64,000 nt of DNA from Ulvibacterium marinum (GCF_003626755.1 NZ_RBCJ01000002.1:496001-560000), one strand, 5' to 3'. Shown: positions 8,245 to 17,745, numbered from the stretch's first letter. Made by a program: numbers and translations. The notes: a model not told the origin generated them from the sequence alone.

Positions 8245-8709
8245 ATGCCATCCTATACTTTGACCATCAATGCCGTTAAAAGAACTGTTTCGGCCGATCC
8301 GGATACGCCATTACTTTGGATTCTTAGGGATACCTTGGGTCTTACTGGTACCAAATATGGATGTGGGAAAGGAATTTGTGGCACCTGTACGGTACATTAC
8401 AACGGCAATGCCGTCAGGTCCTGCGCCTTACCGATTACCTCCGTTCTGGAAGGAAACATTGTTACCATTGAAGGACTATCAGAAAAGGGAAATCACTCGG
8501 TACAACAAGCCTGGATGAAACTGGATGTCCCGCAATGTGGATATTGCCAATCCGGCCAGATAATGGCAGCGGCCGATTTGCTTTCCAAAAATGAAAATCC
8601 TACTGATAAAGATATAAACGTCGCTATGCAAGGTGTTCTATGCCGGTGTGGTACATATTCTCGAATACGTAAGGCCATTCACCTAGCAGCGAACAAACAA
8701 AACAAATAA
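8245..8709 (+). CDS. iorA: Isoquinoline 1-oxidoreductase-type (2Fe-2S) subunit
   Basis: A 154-residue electron-transfer subunit of a xanthine-oxidase-family molybdenum hydroxylase. The N-terminal plant-type ferredoxin domain has Cys40, Cys45, Cys48 and Cys60 (CGKGICGTC, then SC). The C-terminal four-helix domain has the second cluster ligands Cys98, Cys101, Cys133 and Cys135 (CGYCQSG and [10 protein letters not shown]). It has no signal peptide; in this family the folded small subunit is carried out together with the Tat-tagged large subunit. The stop overlaps the next start by one base (TAATG), so it is translationally coupled to the FG-GAP gene. The large subunit is at 10202-12382. No FAD subunit is present, as usual for the IorAB type. 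Confidence 0.85.
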   Translation: MPSYTLTINAVKRTVSADPDTPLLWILRDTLGLTGTKYGCGKGICGTCTVHYNGNAVRSCALPITSVLEGNIVTIEGLSEKGNHSVQQAWMKLDVPQCGYCQSGQIMAAADLLSKNENPTDKDINVAMQGVLCRCGTYSRIRKAIHLAANKQNK

Positions 8710-10205
8710 TGCGCCAATTACTACTCATCTTATTGGTTTGTATCCCTATGAAATCCCATGGACAGGACCTTCTATTTCACCAGGCCAAACTGAACGATAG
8801 CCTTCTAGGGTCAAGAGGTGTCGCCATAGCCGATTTGGATGGCAACGGATGGAATGATATTGTAGTGGCCAACCAAGTAGATTCCGTTCGACTTTTGGGA
8901 AATACTATTTATTTTAATCAGGGAGATAGATTTATAAAATCGGCGATTGCCAAGGATAATGTGAATGCATGGAGTGAGTCTGTTCATACAGTGGACGTGG
9001 ATAACGATCATGACCTAGATCTTTTTTTTACCACTCAGTTCGAAACATCCAATCTTCTGTATTTAAACGATGGTACCGGAAAGTTCACCATGGGAAAGGC
9101 TGGAGACCTGGTAACAGATCAAACGAATTCTCCAGGTGCCTGTTGGTGCGATTATGATTTTGATGGGGATTTGGATGTTTTTTTAGTCAACCGAGACGGG
9201 GAAGATGATCAGCTATATATCAATGATGGTAAAGGGATGTTCGACCGATCAGTAGACGGACCCTGGAAAGGCAACAAGGGTGATGGCAGGTCCTGTGCAT
9301 GGGGCGACCTAAATGGAGATGGGAAACCAGATCTGTATGTGGCCAATTTTGTACTTAAGGAAGAGGGTAGGGTAAAGGCAAAACATAGAAACTACCTCTA
9401 TTTGAGTTCTGGGGATGGAACCTTTGTAGAAAAAAAAACAGGCATTCAGGTAGAAGAAAATAATGCTTCTTATGGGGTGTCCTTTGTTGACTATGATTAT
9501 GACAAAGACCTTGATATCTATGTGACCAATGTATCTATTGCTGATGAAAATGTGCTATACCAAAACTCGGGAACGGGCTTTTTCAAGAGGTTGACGAACA
9601 GCGAAGTCACCTATGAAATACACCGTCCTTCCAAAGGGCAGACCTGGGGCGATTTTAACAACGATGGTCGGCTAGATCTCTATGTTGCCAATGGTACTGA
9701 AGGGTATCCCGAAATTCAGAACTTCTTCTTTCTAGGGGCACCGGACCATTCATTCAAAAGAGTATACAACACCCTTCCAGCTATAGATGGCCATATATCC
9801 GCAGGAACGGCTTCCGGGGATTTTAATAATGATGGATATTTGGATTTGTACGTGTGCAACTGGGGTGGTGAGGCAGAGGTCAATGATTGTTATATCAATC
9901 AAAACCGAACCAACCGCTGGGTCAAATTTAAATTAAGGGGAACCACATCCAATAGCTATGGTATAGGCAGTTGGATTACCCTAACACTGGATAATGATAC
10001 TATCCAGACCAGATATTTTAGTAGGGAAACTGGGTATGGGAGCGAAAATTCCACTGAAATCCATTTTGGTTTGGGTTCCTCAATACAAATTGATTCCGTC
10101 AAAATTGAATGGCCTTCCGGCATAAAGCAATCAGGAATGGACCTGATGCCAAATACGGTATATGAGGTTATTGAAGGAAAAGAAATTAAACCAATCGGGA
10201 TATGA
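8709..10205 (+). CDS. Exported FG-GAP/VCBS repeat protein with ASPIC/UnbV domain
   Basis: A 498-residue secreted protein with a signal peptide ending near SHGQ. Residues about 30-390 are FG-GAP/VCBS beta-propeller repeats with calcium-binding loops such as DLDGNGWNDI, DYDFDGDLDV, DLNGDGKPDL and DFNNDGYLDL. Residues about 400-490 form the ASPIC/UnbV domain (RWVKFKLRG, YGSENSTEIHFGLG, IEWPSG). These CRTAC1-like proteins usually bind calcium and surface ligands. It sits exactly between the two subunit genes of a molybdenum hydroxylase, overlapping the upstream gene by one base and the downstream gene by four, so it belongs to the same translational unit. A role as periplasmic partner or docking subunit of the enzyme is possible (inference). 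Confidence 0.85.
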   Translation: MRQLLLILLVCIPMKSHGQDLLFHQAKLNDSLLGSRGVAIADLDGNGWNDIVVANQVDSVRLLGNTIYFNQGDRFIKSAIAKDNVNAWSESVHTVDVDNDHDLDLFFTTQFETSNLLYLNDGTGKFTMGKAGDLVTDQTNSPGACWCDYDFDGDLDVFLVNRDGEDDQLYINDGKGMFDRSVDGPWKGNKGDGRSCAWGDLNGDGKPDLYVANFVLKEEGRVKAKHRNYLYLSSGDGTFVEKKTGIQVEENNASYGVSFVDYDYDKDLDIYVTNVSIADENVLYQNSGTGFFKRLTNSEVTYEIHRPSKGQTWGDFNNDGRLDLYVANGTEGYPEIQNFFFLGAPDHSFKRVYNTLPAIDGHISAGTASGDFNNDGYLDLYVCNWGGEAEVNDCYINQNRTNRWVKFKLRGTTSNSYGIGSWITLTLDNDTIQTRYFSRETGYGSENSTEIHFGLGSSIQIDSVKIEWPSGIKQSGMDLMPNTVYEVIEGKEIKPIGI

Positions 10206-12382
10206 AAAGTACCTTGGACAGAAGAACATTTGTTAAACTCACTGCCTCGGCAAGTGGTGCCTTAATTGCCGGAGTATATCTACAATCCTGTGAATCTGAA
10301 ATGATTCCGGCAGCGATTCATGAATTCTCCCCACTGATAAAAATTGATACGGATGGGTGGGTTACCCTAATCGCCAAAAATCCCGAAATAGGCCAAGGCA
10401 TTAAGACGGCACTACCCATGATTATAGCGGAAGAACTTGGGGCGGACTGGGACAAGGTAAAGGTAGTGCAGGGTGATTTTGATGAAGCCTATGAGGAACA
10501 GTGGGCTGGAGGTAGCTATGCAATTGTGCTAAACTGGGATTTAATGCGAACGGCTGCTGCCAAAGTAAGGCACGTACTTTTACAAGCGGCCTCAAAGAAA
10601 ATGAATAAAAAGGTAAGCGAGCTTTCAACCATCAAGGGCAAAGTGTTACATTCCAAATCGGGAGAAGCAATGCCTTTTGAAACATTGTTACATGAAGCCT
10701 CTAAACTACCCTTACCTGAAGAAGTAGAGTTCAAACCCACGGATTCCTTTGAAATCGTAGGCAAGAATACATCTCAAGTAGATTTACAGCAATTGGTGAC
10801 CGGAAAGACCAAATTCAGTATTGATGTAAAACTACCGGAAATGGTCTATGCCACGGTGTTAAAAAATCCAGTGTTTGAAGGGGGTGTTGGTAGTTTTGAT
10901 GATACCGAAGCTAGGATGGTAAATGGTGTAATTGATATTGTTGAATTAGACAATACAGCTTATGGCGGAAGGCTTCTGGGGGCCAATAGTCCCAATTTTG
11001 TAAATGGTATTGCAGTGTTGGCCAACTCTACTTGGAGTGCATTCCAAGGTGCCAGGAAACTGGAGGTGGTTTGGGATACTTCTGGAACACGAAAAGAGAA
11101 TACTGATGGGATATTCGAACGTTTTCATTCACAATTGACCAACACCACTATAGAAAGAAAGGATGGCGACATACATCGGGCAAGAAAGGCTGAAGCCTCA
11201 AACTTTGAAGCGGTATACCAAGTTCCGTTTCTGGCCCACATCCCTATGGAACCCATGAACTGTACTGTGGATTTTAGGGCCGATCTTTGTGAAGTTTGGG
11301 CACCTACACAAAATCCTAAGGCACTTCAAGAAGGACTGATCAAATTGTTTGGATTAAAACCGGAACAGATCAAAATTCATCTTCCCCGCATAGGAGGTGC
11401 ATTTGGAAGGCGGTATTATGTGGATTATGCCATGGATACTGCTATTCTATCGAAGAAAATTGGCAAGCCCGTCAAGTTGACCTGGACTAGGGAAGAAGAT
11501 ATACAACACGATTGGTATAGACCTGCTAGCGTCCAAAAAATGGTGGCCTCTTTGGACGAATCGGGTATGGTTACCGGCTGGCAGCATATTCTGGCCAATG
11601 CATCCCGTAAGACTTGCTTGGGGCGGGAGGGAAGGCCAGCCGGAACGGAAATAGATGAATACGAGTTCCCCGCAGGATTCGTCCCTGACCTGCAATTTGA
11701 ATATGGACATGTAATGAGCGATGTTCCCTTGGGGCAATGGCGTGCGGTTGGACTTTCGGCCACTGTTTTTGCCATTCATAGTTTTTTGAGTGAATTAGCT
11801 ATTTTACATAATATGGATCCAATAGATTACTTTCTGAAATTCCTTGGTCCGGCAAGAATGGTTCCCGTAGTGGGCGATTATGAATTTGATGCGGGCCGCT
11901 TAATCGAAGTAGTACAAAAAGTAAGACATAATAGTAATTGGGACATTCCTTTACCAAAAGGGCAGGGAAGAGGTTTTGCAGCCACCAAACTTTCAGGATC
12001 TTTTGTTGCCGAAGTAGTTACCGTATCCGTAGATGAAAATGAAAACGTGACCATTCTAAGGGTGGACGCCGTTGTAGACTGCGGTATAGTGGTTAATCCC
12101 TCCGGTGCGAAGGCACAGGTAGAAGGAGGTATTCTTGAGGGGTTAAGTGCCGCACTTTATGGTGAAGTCACTGTTAAAAATGGCGCTGCCGAACAATCCA
12201 ATTTTCATGATTATAGATGGATTCGAATGGACGAAGTTCCCGAAATACATGTGGAGTTCGTAGCGAATAATTTGCCTCCAAGAGGTCTTGGGGAGCCTCC
12301 CTTGCCACCAGCAGCACCAGCCTTGGCAAATGCTATTTTTGCAGCAAGTGGCAAGCGGATACGCAAATTGCCCATACTATAA
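10202..12382 (+). CDS. iorB: Isoquinoline 1-oxidoreductase-type molybdopterin subunit
   Basis: A 726-residue catalytic subunit of the xanthine-dehydrogenase family. The N-terminus carries a twin-arginine signal (DRRTFVKLTAS at residues 6-16) and then YLQSC30, so it may also be lipid-modified. Two molybdopterin-binding halves are visible: motif GGAFGRR near residues 398-404 and the C-terminal GLGEPPLPPAAPAL near 694, whose Glu is the expected catalytic base. Length is normal for IorB. It oxidises an N-heterocycle or aldehyde by hydroxylation; the substrate cannot be read from sequence. Its start overlaps the FG-GAP gene by four bases (ATGA). No cytochrome c subunit follows, although many relatives have one, so the electron acceptor is unknown. 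Confidence 0.85.
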   Translation: MKSTLDRRTFVKLTASASGALIAGVYLQSCESEMIPAAIHEFSPLIKIDTDGWVTLIAKNPEIGQGIKTALPMIIAEELGADWDKVKVVQGDFDEAYEEQWAGGSYAIVLNWDLMRTAAAKVRHVLLQAASKKMNKKVSELSTIKGKVLHSKSGEAMPFETLLHEASKLPLPEEVEFKPTDSFEIVGKNTSQVDLQQLVTGKTKFSIDVKLPEMVYATVLKNPVFEGGVGSFDDTEARMVNGVIDIVELDNTAYGGRLLGANSPNFVNGIAVLANSTWSAFQGARKLEVVWDTSGTRKENTDGIFERFHSQLTNTTIERKDGDIHRARKAEASNFEAVYQVPFLAHIPMEPMNCTVDFRADLCEVWAPTQNPKALQEGLIKLFGLKPEQIKIHLPRIGGAFGRRYYVDYAMDTAILSKKIGKPVKLTWTREEDIQHDWYRPASVQKMVASLDESGMVTGWQHILANASRKTCLGREGRPAGTEIDEYEFPAGFVPDLQFEYGHVMSDVPLGQWRAVGLSATVFAIHSFLSELAILHNMDPIDYFLKFLGPARMVPVVGDYEFDAGRLIEVVQKVRHNSNWDIPLPKGQGRGFAATKLSGSFVAEVVTVSVDENENVTILRVDAVVDCGIVVNPSGAKAQVEGGILEGLSAALYGEVTVKNGAAEQSNFHDYRWIRMDEVPEIHVEFVANNLPPRGLGEPPLPPAAPALANAIFAASGKRIRKLPIL

Positions 12383-12865
12383 AGGCCCAATTGTGGTAGC
12401 AAAGTACCTAAACACATTGAGTACCTTCTTAGATTGTTGTAATCCATTATAACTTACTGGTATTCTGCATATTGAATAAATCTATTGGCCTAAACCCTAA
12501 ATGCACAGCGGACTATATCACAAGAATTAATATTATATTTTCCTATGTTTTGTAATATTTTTCGTACTTTTAATTCAAGGATATTCGTTTAGTCCAAAGC
12601 AAACCTCTACTGAACTATTATTCCTATATACCGGTCTATTCCATAGGGAAGATAACCCATACCAAACCCTTTACCAATAAACATGTCCTACATAGGCATG
12701 GTCACCAATCAACAAGAATGAGGTGATTTAAACAAGGAAATGTAAAACAGAAATGGCCTATGCTCCGCTATAGGCCGTACTAAGATATTCTTTCGCGAAG
12801 GATGGGCACAAGCCTTGGGTGTCCCACAAAGGTCCAAGGAAAATAAATCTACTAATAATTATATC
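12383..12865. other. Intergenic leader region with hairpin
   Basis: This 480-base AT-rich region separates the hydroxylase operon from the small double-glycine peptide gene. A hairpin with 7-base arms lies at 12755-12761 and 12770-12776 (GGCCTAT/ATAGGCC). I see no coding sequence and no clear paired promoter elements. The long leader before a 72-codon gene is unusual. Confidence 0.45.
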
Positions 12866-13084
12866 ATGAAAAAAAGAAGAATAAAAGGATTTGACGTAAA
12901 TCCAAAGGAAGTTTTGTCGGCAGAGGAATCAAAGTCCGTGCTGGGAGGAAGTACAGCGACACTTAATTGCTCAAATGGCAGTTCAATGACCGTACATCAT
13001 AGTACATGTAGCAATCCAACGGAGATGAATCATATCTGCTATCATCTTGGAGGTCCCGGAACGGTTTGGACGAGTTGCTCTTAA
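12866..13084 (+). CDS. Double-glycine leader peptide (RiPP/bacteriocin-like precursor)
   Basis: A 72-residue peptide from ATG 12866; a longer reading from 12815 is less likely because the Met here begins the typical KKRRIKGFD start. The N-terminal 28 residues look like a Bacteroidota natural-product leader: basic start, then EVLSAEESKSVLGG with Gly27-Gly28. The 44-residue core is rich in Ser/Thr, His and Gly and has four Cys (35, 48, 58, 71). This is the pattern of precursors exported and cleaved by peptidase-C39 ABC transporters; the cysteines could form two disulfides or receive modification. No transporter, lanthionine synthetase, radical SAM or other maturase gene is nearby, so it is an orphan precursor. 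A strong terminator follows at 13112-13154, making a single-gene transcript likely. Confidence 0.65.
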   Translation: MKKRRIKGFDVNPKEVLSAEESKSVLGGSTATLNCSNGSSMTVHHSTCSNPTEMNHICYHLGGPGTVWTSCS

Positions 13085-13111
13085 AACTGGAGTAGTTAGA
13101 TAGATAGTTCT

Positions 13112-13154
13112 CATTGTCCTATAGAAAGGTAAATCACCGCTCTATAGGACAATG
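13112..13154 (+). terminator. Strong terminator of the double-glycine peptide gene
   Basis: Perfect 14-base arms (CATTGTCCTATAGA at 13112-13125 and its complement at 13141-13154) with a 15-base loop, followed by TTCTTCT. It starts 28 bases after the peptide stop codon. The remaining 300 bases before the next gene (13155-13458) show no gene. Confidence 0.65.
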
Positions 13155-13458
13155 TTCTTCTATGGCCCTATAGGTTAGCTTTAGCACAAAACGCATCTCC
13201 GGTTTATACGAGGCAATTTTCGTTAGTATACGCTAATCGGGGAGGTGAAAATGCAACCTCATGAACCTCCTATCCCACAATAACTTGTACTGTCTATTTA
13301 CACAATATCCTACTAGTTAAAAGCTTCACCCTGATAAAAGTTGTTTTTAACCGTAATTTTTATACGTCTTTCAGAATTGGACCCAACATAAAATCCGAAA
13401 GCTTCAATTTTTCGTACTATACCTATCACTTGTAAATTAAATTTAGTTTTTTTGCCGA

Positions 13459-15426
13459 ATGATTGGGTTCAAAACGAAATATCTTTTTATTTCATCAGTA
13501 TTCTTGGCATTGTTTGTTTGTATCCCTTTGGCTTTACAGGGACAGGAGAAGCTTCATTATGCTGGTCCTTTACAGGTAGGCAAATACAAGGGAGAAGCAG
13601 GATATGATTACAAAGTAGTGGGTAAGGATACTTTACTCGATGGCCCATTTTTAATGGAACGGTCCAATCTACAGGCGCTTTTGGAAAACGAGGACTCTTC
13701 CTTTTTGTTTTCGGGAACCTTTAAAGACCATTATCCCAACGGGTCTTGGCGATTCCAGTTCGGGGAATTTCAGTCCAATAGCCAAACACAGGTTATTGAT
13801 TACCAATATAGAGTATTGGTTAGCGGAACGCAGGAGGAAGTCAATGGGACTTTAAAAGAAGGAAAACCGGACGGCGCTTGGACCTACACGGTAAACCGCA
13901 TCAAGGATTCGGAACTAGAACAAGTCTTGTTCAAAAGCAATATTGTATTTGAAAATGGTATTCCTCAGCGTAGTTTCCGTATTGAAAATGAAAGCGGCAC
14001 CCTTGTAGGTAGGTTTCTTCGGAATGGATTGGCGCATGATGAATGGTCTCTATACATTACTGATGAAGTTGAGGCAGTAGAAAGTTGGTTTTTTAATGAT
14101 GGGGGCTTGGAGAAAGTCCAGGGCAAGGAAAATGATGAAACCAAAGTAGTGCAAATATCCGTCAATAGGGAAGAGCAAAGGAAAACTATCAATTTGGATG
14201 CACGCTACATAAATATACTGCAGCTACAGCTCCCGGTAAGTGATACCCTCAATGTTTTTGAAACGGGCATGCCCAAGTTGCTGGCCGAAAATGCCCAATA
14301 CTATAAAAAAATAGACGACATTTTATCCGAATTGGGAGAGTCGGCTTTTTTGCCCGAGTTTAAGGTAAAAGTGGCCCATTTCCCCTTGAATGCTATGGAA
14401 AAGGCACAACTGGATAGCATTAGAGTCCATTTTGAAAAATCGAGGACCATTAGTGAATCCTTGTTGAACAGTACACAACTAAACATTCTAAAACTATCTG
14501 ATGAGGAAGCTCTTTTCCTGTATTCCGTAGTAAGAGCAATTTCAGAGAATTTTATAAATCCCATTGAAAAAGTGGTCGATTATCAAGAACAGGGTATTCT
14601 TGAATTTGTTAGGCGAGATCAACTGATACGCAAACTATGGCCTAAAGGAAAACCATCCGTAAAAATTGAAGTGGGCAAGGAAGCCGATAGTGTCGGCTCG
14701 ACTAGGACTTTTGTATTGCCCAATGCGGAACGATTTAATTTTGATGGAAACACCATGTCTTCCGTCGAGCAACTTGCCCAATATGCAACCTTTGGCCTAG
14801 ACTCTATACAGCATTTGTTGAACAACAAACTGACCAAAGAGCAACGACAACAGGAACTCATTGCCTTGGAGGAAGAATTGATTGCCCAAAGCAATGGACT
14901 GAACAACTTAATAGATTCCGTTGGCAGCACTACAACCCAGGTAAACAAAGATGCGTTAATGCAAATCAAAGCCATAGCCGACAAAAGTTTAAGTAGGTAT
15001 TCGGCGATGGAAGAAGTAACGTCCAAGTTTGATTACGCCAGGGAACTGGTAGATTGCTATACCCAATTGATGGCATTGACCAAGGCGGTGTCGGTATTAC
15101 CTGCGCAATGGGAAGAAATACAAGAACGGTACCAAGATGGTGTCTGGAACCCCTTTACGGCTACCGTGATGAATGAAGAAGTAAAAAAACGGATTACTGC
15201 ATCATATCGTAAAGTGCTCGTACCCTATTTTTTAGAATGGGCGCAATCCGATCTTAGTTGTGATAACGCTGATGAATTGGTGCTGCTCATGCAAGGTACC
15301 TACCGACGCATGATGGAACTTCGAGAGGAGGAAACCTCAAAATTGGAACGAAAGCTTCGAAAAGAGCAGGACCCAAAAATGGTCATGCAATTGTTCAACA
15401 TCCAAAACCAGGTCAAAGAAAAATAG
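13459..15426 (+). CDS. Exported protein with N-terminal MORN-like (YwqK-type) repeats
   Basis: A 655-residue exported protein; the signal peptide covers about residues 8-28 (IPLALQGQ). Residues about 35-230 contain weak repeats of the YwqK/MORN_2 kind, each a turn with (D/N)G(P/S/A)(F/W) such as DTLLDGPFLMER, YPNGSWRFQFGEF and KPDGAWTYTVNR. The remaining 400 residues are mostly predicted helix with long charged stretches and no recognised domain. It is the first of three genes on one strand: the next starts 3 bases after its stop, and the third also has MORN repeats. A structural or scaffold role in the envelope is a guess. I do not recognise a named family for the whole protein. Confidence 0.7.
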   Translation: MIGFKTKYLFISSVFLALFVCIPLALQGQEKLHYAGPLQVGKYKGEAGYDYKVVGKDTLLDGPFLMERSNLQALLENEDSSFLFSGTFKDHYPNGSWRFQFGEFQSNSQTQVIDYQYRVLVSGTQEEVNGTLKEGKPDGAWTYTVNRIKDSELEQVLFKSNIVFENGIPQRSFRIENESGTLVGRFLRNGLAHDEWSLYITDEVEAVESWFFNDGGLEKVQGKENDETKVVQISVNREEQRKTINLDARYINILQLQLPVSDTLNVFETGMPKLLAENAQYYKKIDDILSELGESAFLPEFKVKVAHFPLNAMEKAQLDSIRVHFEKSRTISESLLNSTQLNILKLSDEEALFLYSVVRAISENFINPIEKVVDYQEQGILEFVRRDQLIRKLWPKGKPSVKIEVGKEADSVGSTRTFVLPNAERFNFDGNTMSSVEQLAQYATFGLDSIQHLLNNKLTKEQRQQELIALEEELIAQSNGLNNLIDSVGSTTTQVNKDALMQIKAIADKSLSRYSAMEEVTSKFDYARELVDCYTQLMALTKAVSVLPAQWEEIQERYQDGVWNPFTATVMNEEVKKRITASYRKVLVPYFLEWAQSDLSCDNADELVLLMQGTYRRMMELREEETSKLERKLRKEQDPKMVMQLFNIQNQVKEK

Positions 15427-15429
15427 CGG

Positions 15430-16263
15430 ATGAGGCACTATGGCAAAAATACCGCATGGGTATTGATCTTGTTTCTGATTTGTAGTTCATTGTCCTTATC
15501 CGCGCAGGAGGAAGGGCAAGAGGTACTCCCTTTGGAATCCAAATTTAAGGAGCCCCTTACAAAGGTTTGGTTCAACACTTATGGAAATATCCGTATTTCA
15601 AAACGTCTGTTTTGGGTGGCCCAAACCCATTTCAGGCTTCAGGAAACGGAAAGTACCCCGTTTGTAGGGCAGATGGCACAAATTTATAATAGGCATGCCA
15701 TCGGCTATATCTATTCCAAGAAATTCAATGTTAGTTTGGGGGGCGTATTGCGCCTGAATTTCAATACGAATGAAGCCTCTATGGATCGTAATTTAGTACC
15801 GGAATGGCGTATTTGGCACCAATACCTATTTGCCATGCCGTTGTCCAGTGTTATGACCTATCATCGCATTCGAATTGAACACCGTTGGAGCCAAGGTTTT
15901 GCAGAAAACAGTGAATATATATTTAGGAATCGTTGGCGCTATATGTTCCGGTTAAAAGTACCCCTGAACAGTCATAAACTGGAACCAAAAACATTTTATG
16001 TTTCCCCAGAGGCCGAATTGATTATGCAGAGTGGAAAAGAAGTGGTTGCAAGTCCTATGGAAGATTTACGGTTGACCACTACATTGGGGTATATTGTAAC
16101 CCCTAGACTTACCTTTGCCGCAGGGTTAATGTATTCCCAGGGACAAGAGTTAAGTAATGGAGGGATTTACAAGCAAAGTTGGACCTTAAGGTTCCATATG
16201 TATTTCTCCCCCGATTTTAGAAAGGTAAAAAATAAGCTGCCCGAAATCCACTTCAACGATTAA
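15430..16263 (+). CDS. DUF2490-like outer-membrane protein
   Basis: A 277-residue protein with a signal peptide (residues about 10-26, ending SLSAQ). The mature part is made of alternating strands rich in Trp, Tyr and Arg (VWFNTYGNIRISKRLFW, RIWHQYLFAM, HRIRIEHRWSQ, FRNRWRYMFRLKV) and ends with a strand and a short polar tail, which fits a beta-barrel of the DUF2490 type. No enzyme motif is seen. It starts 3 bases after the MORN-like gene and is followed after 37 bases by another MORN-repeat gene, so the three are likely one operon whose products work together in the envelope (inference). Confidence 0.65.
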   Translation: MRHYGKNTAWVLILFLICSSLSLSAQEEGQEVLPLESKFKEPLTKVWFNTYGNIRISKRLFWVAQTHFRLQETESTPFVGQMAQIYNRHAIGYIYSKKFNVSLGGVLRLNFNTNEASMDRNLVPEWRIWHQYLFAMPLSSVMTYHRIRIEHRWSQGFAENSEYIFRNRWRYMFRLKVPLNSHKLEPKTFYVSPEAELIMQSGKEVVASPMEDLRLTTTLGYIVTPRLTFAAGLMYSQGQELSNGGIYKQSWTLRFHMYFSPDFRKVKNKLPEIHFND

Positions 16264-16300
16264 ATACGTATATCAATGCGTTGACCGAACTTTCTACAGC

Positions 16301-17179
16301 ATGAAAAAACAAAATCGTACCATTATATCCTATCTTTTATTGGTGTTTGCCGTTGGTATCATCGTATTCTATCAATTGAAGACCAGCAATCTTCAAAATG
16401 AGCTTCAGGCCAACAGGGCATTCCAGGAGCAGATTGATGAGCGGATGAACGTTTACCAAAATCTTTTGCAAATTGATTCCGCACTGGTAAAAGGTGATTA
16501 CAAAGCCGCCCTAAAAGATTACCGAAAACAGTTGACCATTTCCGGGGAAGACGATAGTACCGGAATTCAGCTTCGTATTTCGCTTGCAGAAAGGTTGATG
16601 AAAATGCAGAAGGCGATCCATTCGGATGCTTCCTTAATTACCCAACTCCAAGCTCTAGACTCTAATCAAACGGAGCATTTGGCCACCGCAAAAGAGATTC
16701 GACAGTACGATTCCTTAAGCTTTGCACTTGAAAAGACCAAGGTACGATTGGCCCGTATGGAAGGTCAACTTCAGAAGAAGTCCTTTGGTGAATATTTGAC
16801 CTTTACCAGTAGCAAAGGAAGTCAAATACATTATGTGGGAGAGGTTAAAAACAAGAAAGCCAATGGTCACGGATTGGCACTTTTGAGTACGGGTAGCCGT
16901 TATGAAGGGGAGTGGAAGGACAACCAACGTCACGGCAAAGGCACCTTTTATTGGCCCGACGGAGAATACTACATTGGAAATTACGTAAACGACAAACGAC
17001 ACGGACAAGGAACGTATTATTGGCCCAATGGGGAAAAATATACAGGGGCATGGAAGGCGGACCAACGAAGTGGAGAAGGTATATTCTACGGAAAGGATGG
17101 TAAAATCATCGCCGATGGTGTTTGGCAGGAAGATGAATTGGTAGAAGCGGACAAAAAGCAAAAGAAGGAAAGTCGTTAA
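16301..17179 (+). CDS. Membrane-anchored MORN-repeat protein
   Basis: A 292-residue protein. One membrane segment near residues 9-25 anchors it; residues about 28-60 and 125-160 are likely coiled coil. From about residue 170 to 275 there are four MORN repeats with the classic GxYxGxWxxxxxxGxGxxxxxxG pattern (YEGEWKDNQRHGKGTFYW, YIGNYVNDKRHGQGTYYW, YTGAWKADQRSGEGIFYG). MORN repeats bind lipids or proteins in eukaryotes; in bacteria their role is mostly undefined. The C-terminus is strongly charged (ADKKQKKESR). It is the last gene of the set starting at 13459. The orientation of the repeats, probably periplasmic after an uncleaved anchor, is inferred. Confidence 0.75.
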   Translation: MKKQNRTIISYLLLVFAVGIIVFYQLKTSNLQNELQANRAFQEQIDERMNVYQNLLQIDSALVKGDYKAALKDYRKQLTISGEDDSTGIQLRISLAERLMKMQKAIHSDASLITQLQALDSNQTEHLATAKEIRQYDSLSFALEKTKVRLARMEGQLQKKSFGEYLTFTSSKGSQIHYVGEVKNKKANGHGLALLSTGSRYEGEWKDNQRHGKGTFYWPDGEYYIGNYVNDKRHGQGTYYWPNGEKYTGAWKADQRSGEGIFYGKDGKIIADGVWQEDELVEADKKQKKESR

Positions 17180-17235
17180 ATAGAAGGGAAAGTTACCTTT
17201 TAAGCTTTCGGAGATGTATGTGAGGGGCTATTGTC

Positions 17236-17637
17236 TTATTTTCTTATAAATGCTTTTTCAAATATGTCTTCGCAGCATAAGGCATTGCGAAATATCAAGG
17301 AATCTTTTGTATCGGAAACTCTAAAGAAGACTTTCTCCTCCCCATAATTCAAGGTGTCCCCCGAGAAATGAAAAGGAAATGATTCATTCTCCGCGCCATT
17401 GACCAAAATCCGTACACTATCCTTGTTGAATATGTAGGCTACAGACATATTCAAGGTATTTGGATTAACATCATACGCATCCCCCTTTTCATTGCCTCTG
17501 GTATAGGACCAATTCCATTCGCCTATCAAAGACTCCACTTTTACCTTATCCTTATTTTTTGTGCAACCCAATAGGGCCGCGCAACTAAAAAGTATCCAAA
17601 AACAGTATGGCTCAAATCTTTTTATTCGATTTTTCAT
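17236..17637 (-). CDS. Small lipoprotein, lipocalin-like
   Basis: A 133-residue lipoprotein with lipobox ALLGC (Cys about residue 25). The mature part opens with LIGEWNWSYTRG, the LxGxW start seen in lipocalin-like bacterial lipoproteins, followed by strand-forming segments (VAYIFNKDSVRILV, FHFSGDTLNYGEEKVFFRV). Two adjacent Cys (ALCCED) lie near the C-terminus. No ligand can be named. It converges with the MORN operon (57 bases apart) and is 109 bases downstream of the small membrane protein gene on the same strand. Confidence 0.55.
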   Translation of the reverse strand: MKNRIKRFEPYCFWILFSCAALLGCTKNKDKVKVESLIGEWNWSYTRGNEKGDAYDVNPNTLNMSVAYIFNKDSVRILVNGAENESFPFHFSGDTLNYGEEKVFFRVSDTKDSLIFRNALCCEDIFEKAFIRK

Positions 17638-17745
17638 AATGTATTAAAACTGATGATGAATATCTGTTATCCTAAAGAAAGTTAGTCACTTTCCATTTTC
17701 CTTTCCGTTAGGACAATGCAAAAAAAGGAAGTCAATTTAAACAAG

